Positions 13,391 to 14,245 of a DNA stretch of 14,245 bases are shown here, in pieces. The stretch is from assembly GCA_905201565.1 (NCBI GenBank), contig CAJKOS010000028.1:1-14245 (forward strand), written 5' to 3'. Below the pieces are notes generated by a model. It had not been told where the DNA came from and did not search any database. It saw nothing but the letters and a program-made list of their open reading frames with translations. The translations under genes and the position numbers were made by a program. The DNA comes from an uncultured Erysipelotrichaceae bacterium (lineage in GTDB: Bacteria > Bacillota_I > Bacilli_A > Erysipelotrichales > Erysipelotrichaceae). Numbering within the stretch: the first letter of the stretch is position 1; every line of letters begins with the position of its first letter.

Positions 13391-14245
13391 CAGCCCTCCA
13401 CCTTAAAGTTATCTTCCAACGTAAACGAAATATTGTCTTCAATCCACTTTCTGCGCTTTTCCGCATTATCACCCATCAGAGCAGACACACGTTTATCCGC
13501 CATGGAATTATCATCGATACCAACCCGGATCAATGTCCTGTTGGCAGGATCCATAGTCGTCTCCCAGAGCTGTGTCGCATTCATCTCACCAAGACCCTTA
13601 TAGCGCTGAATCTCACACTTGCCATACTTCTTCTTCAATTCCTCAAGCTCTTCATCCGTATAGCAGTATTCACTGTTCTTTCCCTTGGTAACCTTGTAAA
13701 GCGGTGGCAAAGCAATATAGACCATGCCATGTTCCACAAGAGGACGCATATAGCGGTAGAAGAATGTCAGTAACAGAATCTGGATATGGGAACCATCATC
13801 ATCCGCATCGGTCATGATGATGACTTTGTTGTAGTTGCTCTCTTCATAGTCAAAGTCCGCACCAACACCTGCACCTAATGTATAGATGAGGGTGTTTAGC
13901 TCTTCGTTCTTTTCGATGTCGGACATTGAACACTTCTCTGTATTCAATACCTTTCCTCTTAGTGGCAGTATTGCCTGATAGCGGGAGTCACGTCCCTGCT
14001 TGGCAGAACCGCCCGCAGAGTCACCCTCGACAAGGAACAGTTCTTTGATGCTTGCATCACGGGTCTGTGCAGGCGCAAGCTTGCCAGAAAGCACCTTCTC
14101 TGTACGACTTCCCTTCTTCCCCTTGCGGGCTTCTTCACGTGCCTTGCGGGCAGCTTCACGAGCCTGGGAAGCCTTCATCATCTTATGCACAAGCGTGTCC
14201 GACTGACTCTTGTTCTCTTCCAGCCAGAAAGCAAGCTTCTCTGCC
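13390..14245 (-). CDS. parE: DNA topoisomerase IV subunit B, C-terminal part (5' end outside window)
   Basis: This is the ATPase-subunit gene of topoisomerase IV, cut by the right edge; 284 codons remain and the frame is open at the edge (AEKLAFWLEENKSQ). Present are the end of the transducer domain with a basic AREAARKAREEARKGKKG helix and the TOPRIM domain: LVEGDSAGGSAKQGRD, ILPLRGKVLNTEK, the Mg-binding TDADDDGSHI, and RYKGLGEMNATQLWETTMDP. NTEKCSMSDIEKNEELNTL followed by IYTLGAGVGADF is the ParE rather than GyrB form. The GTG at 14190 is not the start; the gene begins outside the window. It heads the visible operon, and its promoter is not in view. Confidence 0.97.
   Translation of the reverse strand, partial: AEKLAFWLEENKSQSDTLVHKMMKASQAREAARKAREEARKGKKGSRTEKVLSGKLAPAQTRDASIKELFLVEGDSAGGSAKQGRDSRYQAILPLRGKVLNTEKCSMSDIEKNEELNTLIYTLGAGVGADFDYEESNYNKVIIMTDADDDGSHIQILLLTFFYRYMRPLVEHGMVYIALPPLYKVTKGKNSEYCYTDEELEELKKKYGKCEIQRYKGLGEMNATQLWETTMDPANRTLIRVGIDDNSMADKRVSALMGDNAEKRRKWIEDNISFTLEDNFKVEG

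Noticed and set aside
13136..13603. 155-codon plus-strand open frame across the parE-parC junction
   Set aside because: Antisense to two well-supported topoisomerase genes; no independent evidence.
10886..14245. GyrB/GyrA instead of ParE/ParC
   Set aside because: The ParE-type NTEK...NEELNTLIYTLGAGVGADF segment and the absence of a GyrA box in the A subunit favour topoisomerase IV.
1..14245. CRISPR array, toxin-antitoxin pair or phage-defence cassette
   Set aside because: No spaced direct repeats and no small paired genes were found; apart from the Rpn nuclease all assigned genes are housekeeping or metabolic.

Overview
The window reads as a chromosomal core segment of a low-to-moderate-GC Bacillota, plausibly an Erysipelotrichia-like lineage. 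Pointers are a TagD-like cytidylyltransferase, Bacillus-type yqeG/yqeH/yhbY/yqeK/rsfS gene order, an S. aureus/pneumococcus-like ParE/ParC pair, an Rpn-family nuclease of the type common in gut Firmicutes, and a NadD-YqeK fusion, a layout I also recall from Mollicutes. The placement is inference from gene families, not a database match. Every gene I accept is on the minus strand, so transcription runs from high to low coordinates.

Right to left: (1) 14245-7881, one tightly packed operon: parE (5' end outside the window), parC, yqeG, yqeH, yhbY, a yqeK with a degenerate NadD half at its N-terminus, and rsfS. Genes overlap or abut, and the operon ends at a strong terminator whose stem is built from the last codons of rsfS. 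It combines chromosome decatenation (topoisomerase IV) with ribosome assembly and silencing factors and an Ap4A-hydrolase-type HD protein. (2) 7806-6711, a lone Rpn/PD-(D/E)XK nuclease gene with its own terminator. (3) 6710-4832, a DUF1275 membrane protein, a LOG-family nucleotide phosphoribohydrolase-like protein and a thioredoxin-like lipoprotein, apparently one operon. (4) 4825-4511, secG with a near-consensus promoter and its own terminator. (5) 4487-587, rnr, smpB, tagD and an HD-domain hydrolase, overlapping in series and ending at a terminator. (6) 603-113, the tmRNA gene ssrA with its own promoter and a bidirectional-looking terminator. (7) 1-112, an edge fragment I cannot assign.

The left half is the widely conserved secG-rnr-smpB-ssrA block. 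tmRNA and SmpB rescue stalled ribosomes, and RNase R degrades the released defective mRNA. In this genome tagD and an HD hydrolase sit between smpB and ssrA. The most notable observations are the eroded NadD domain fused to YqeK, the 59-nt out-of-frame overlap between the Lys/Arg-rich RNase R tail and the start of smpB, promoters placed so close to the rnr and DUF1275 start codons that leaderless messages are predicted, and the terminator embedded in the rsfS coding sequence. I saw no CRISPR array, complete insertion sequence, tRNA or rRNA, and no clearly novel multi-gene system.
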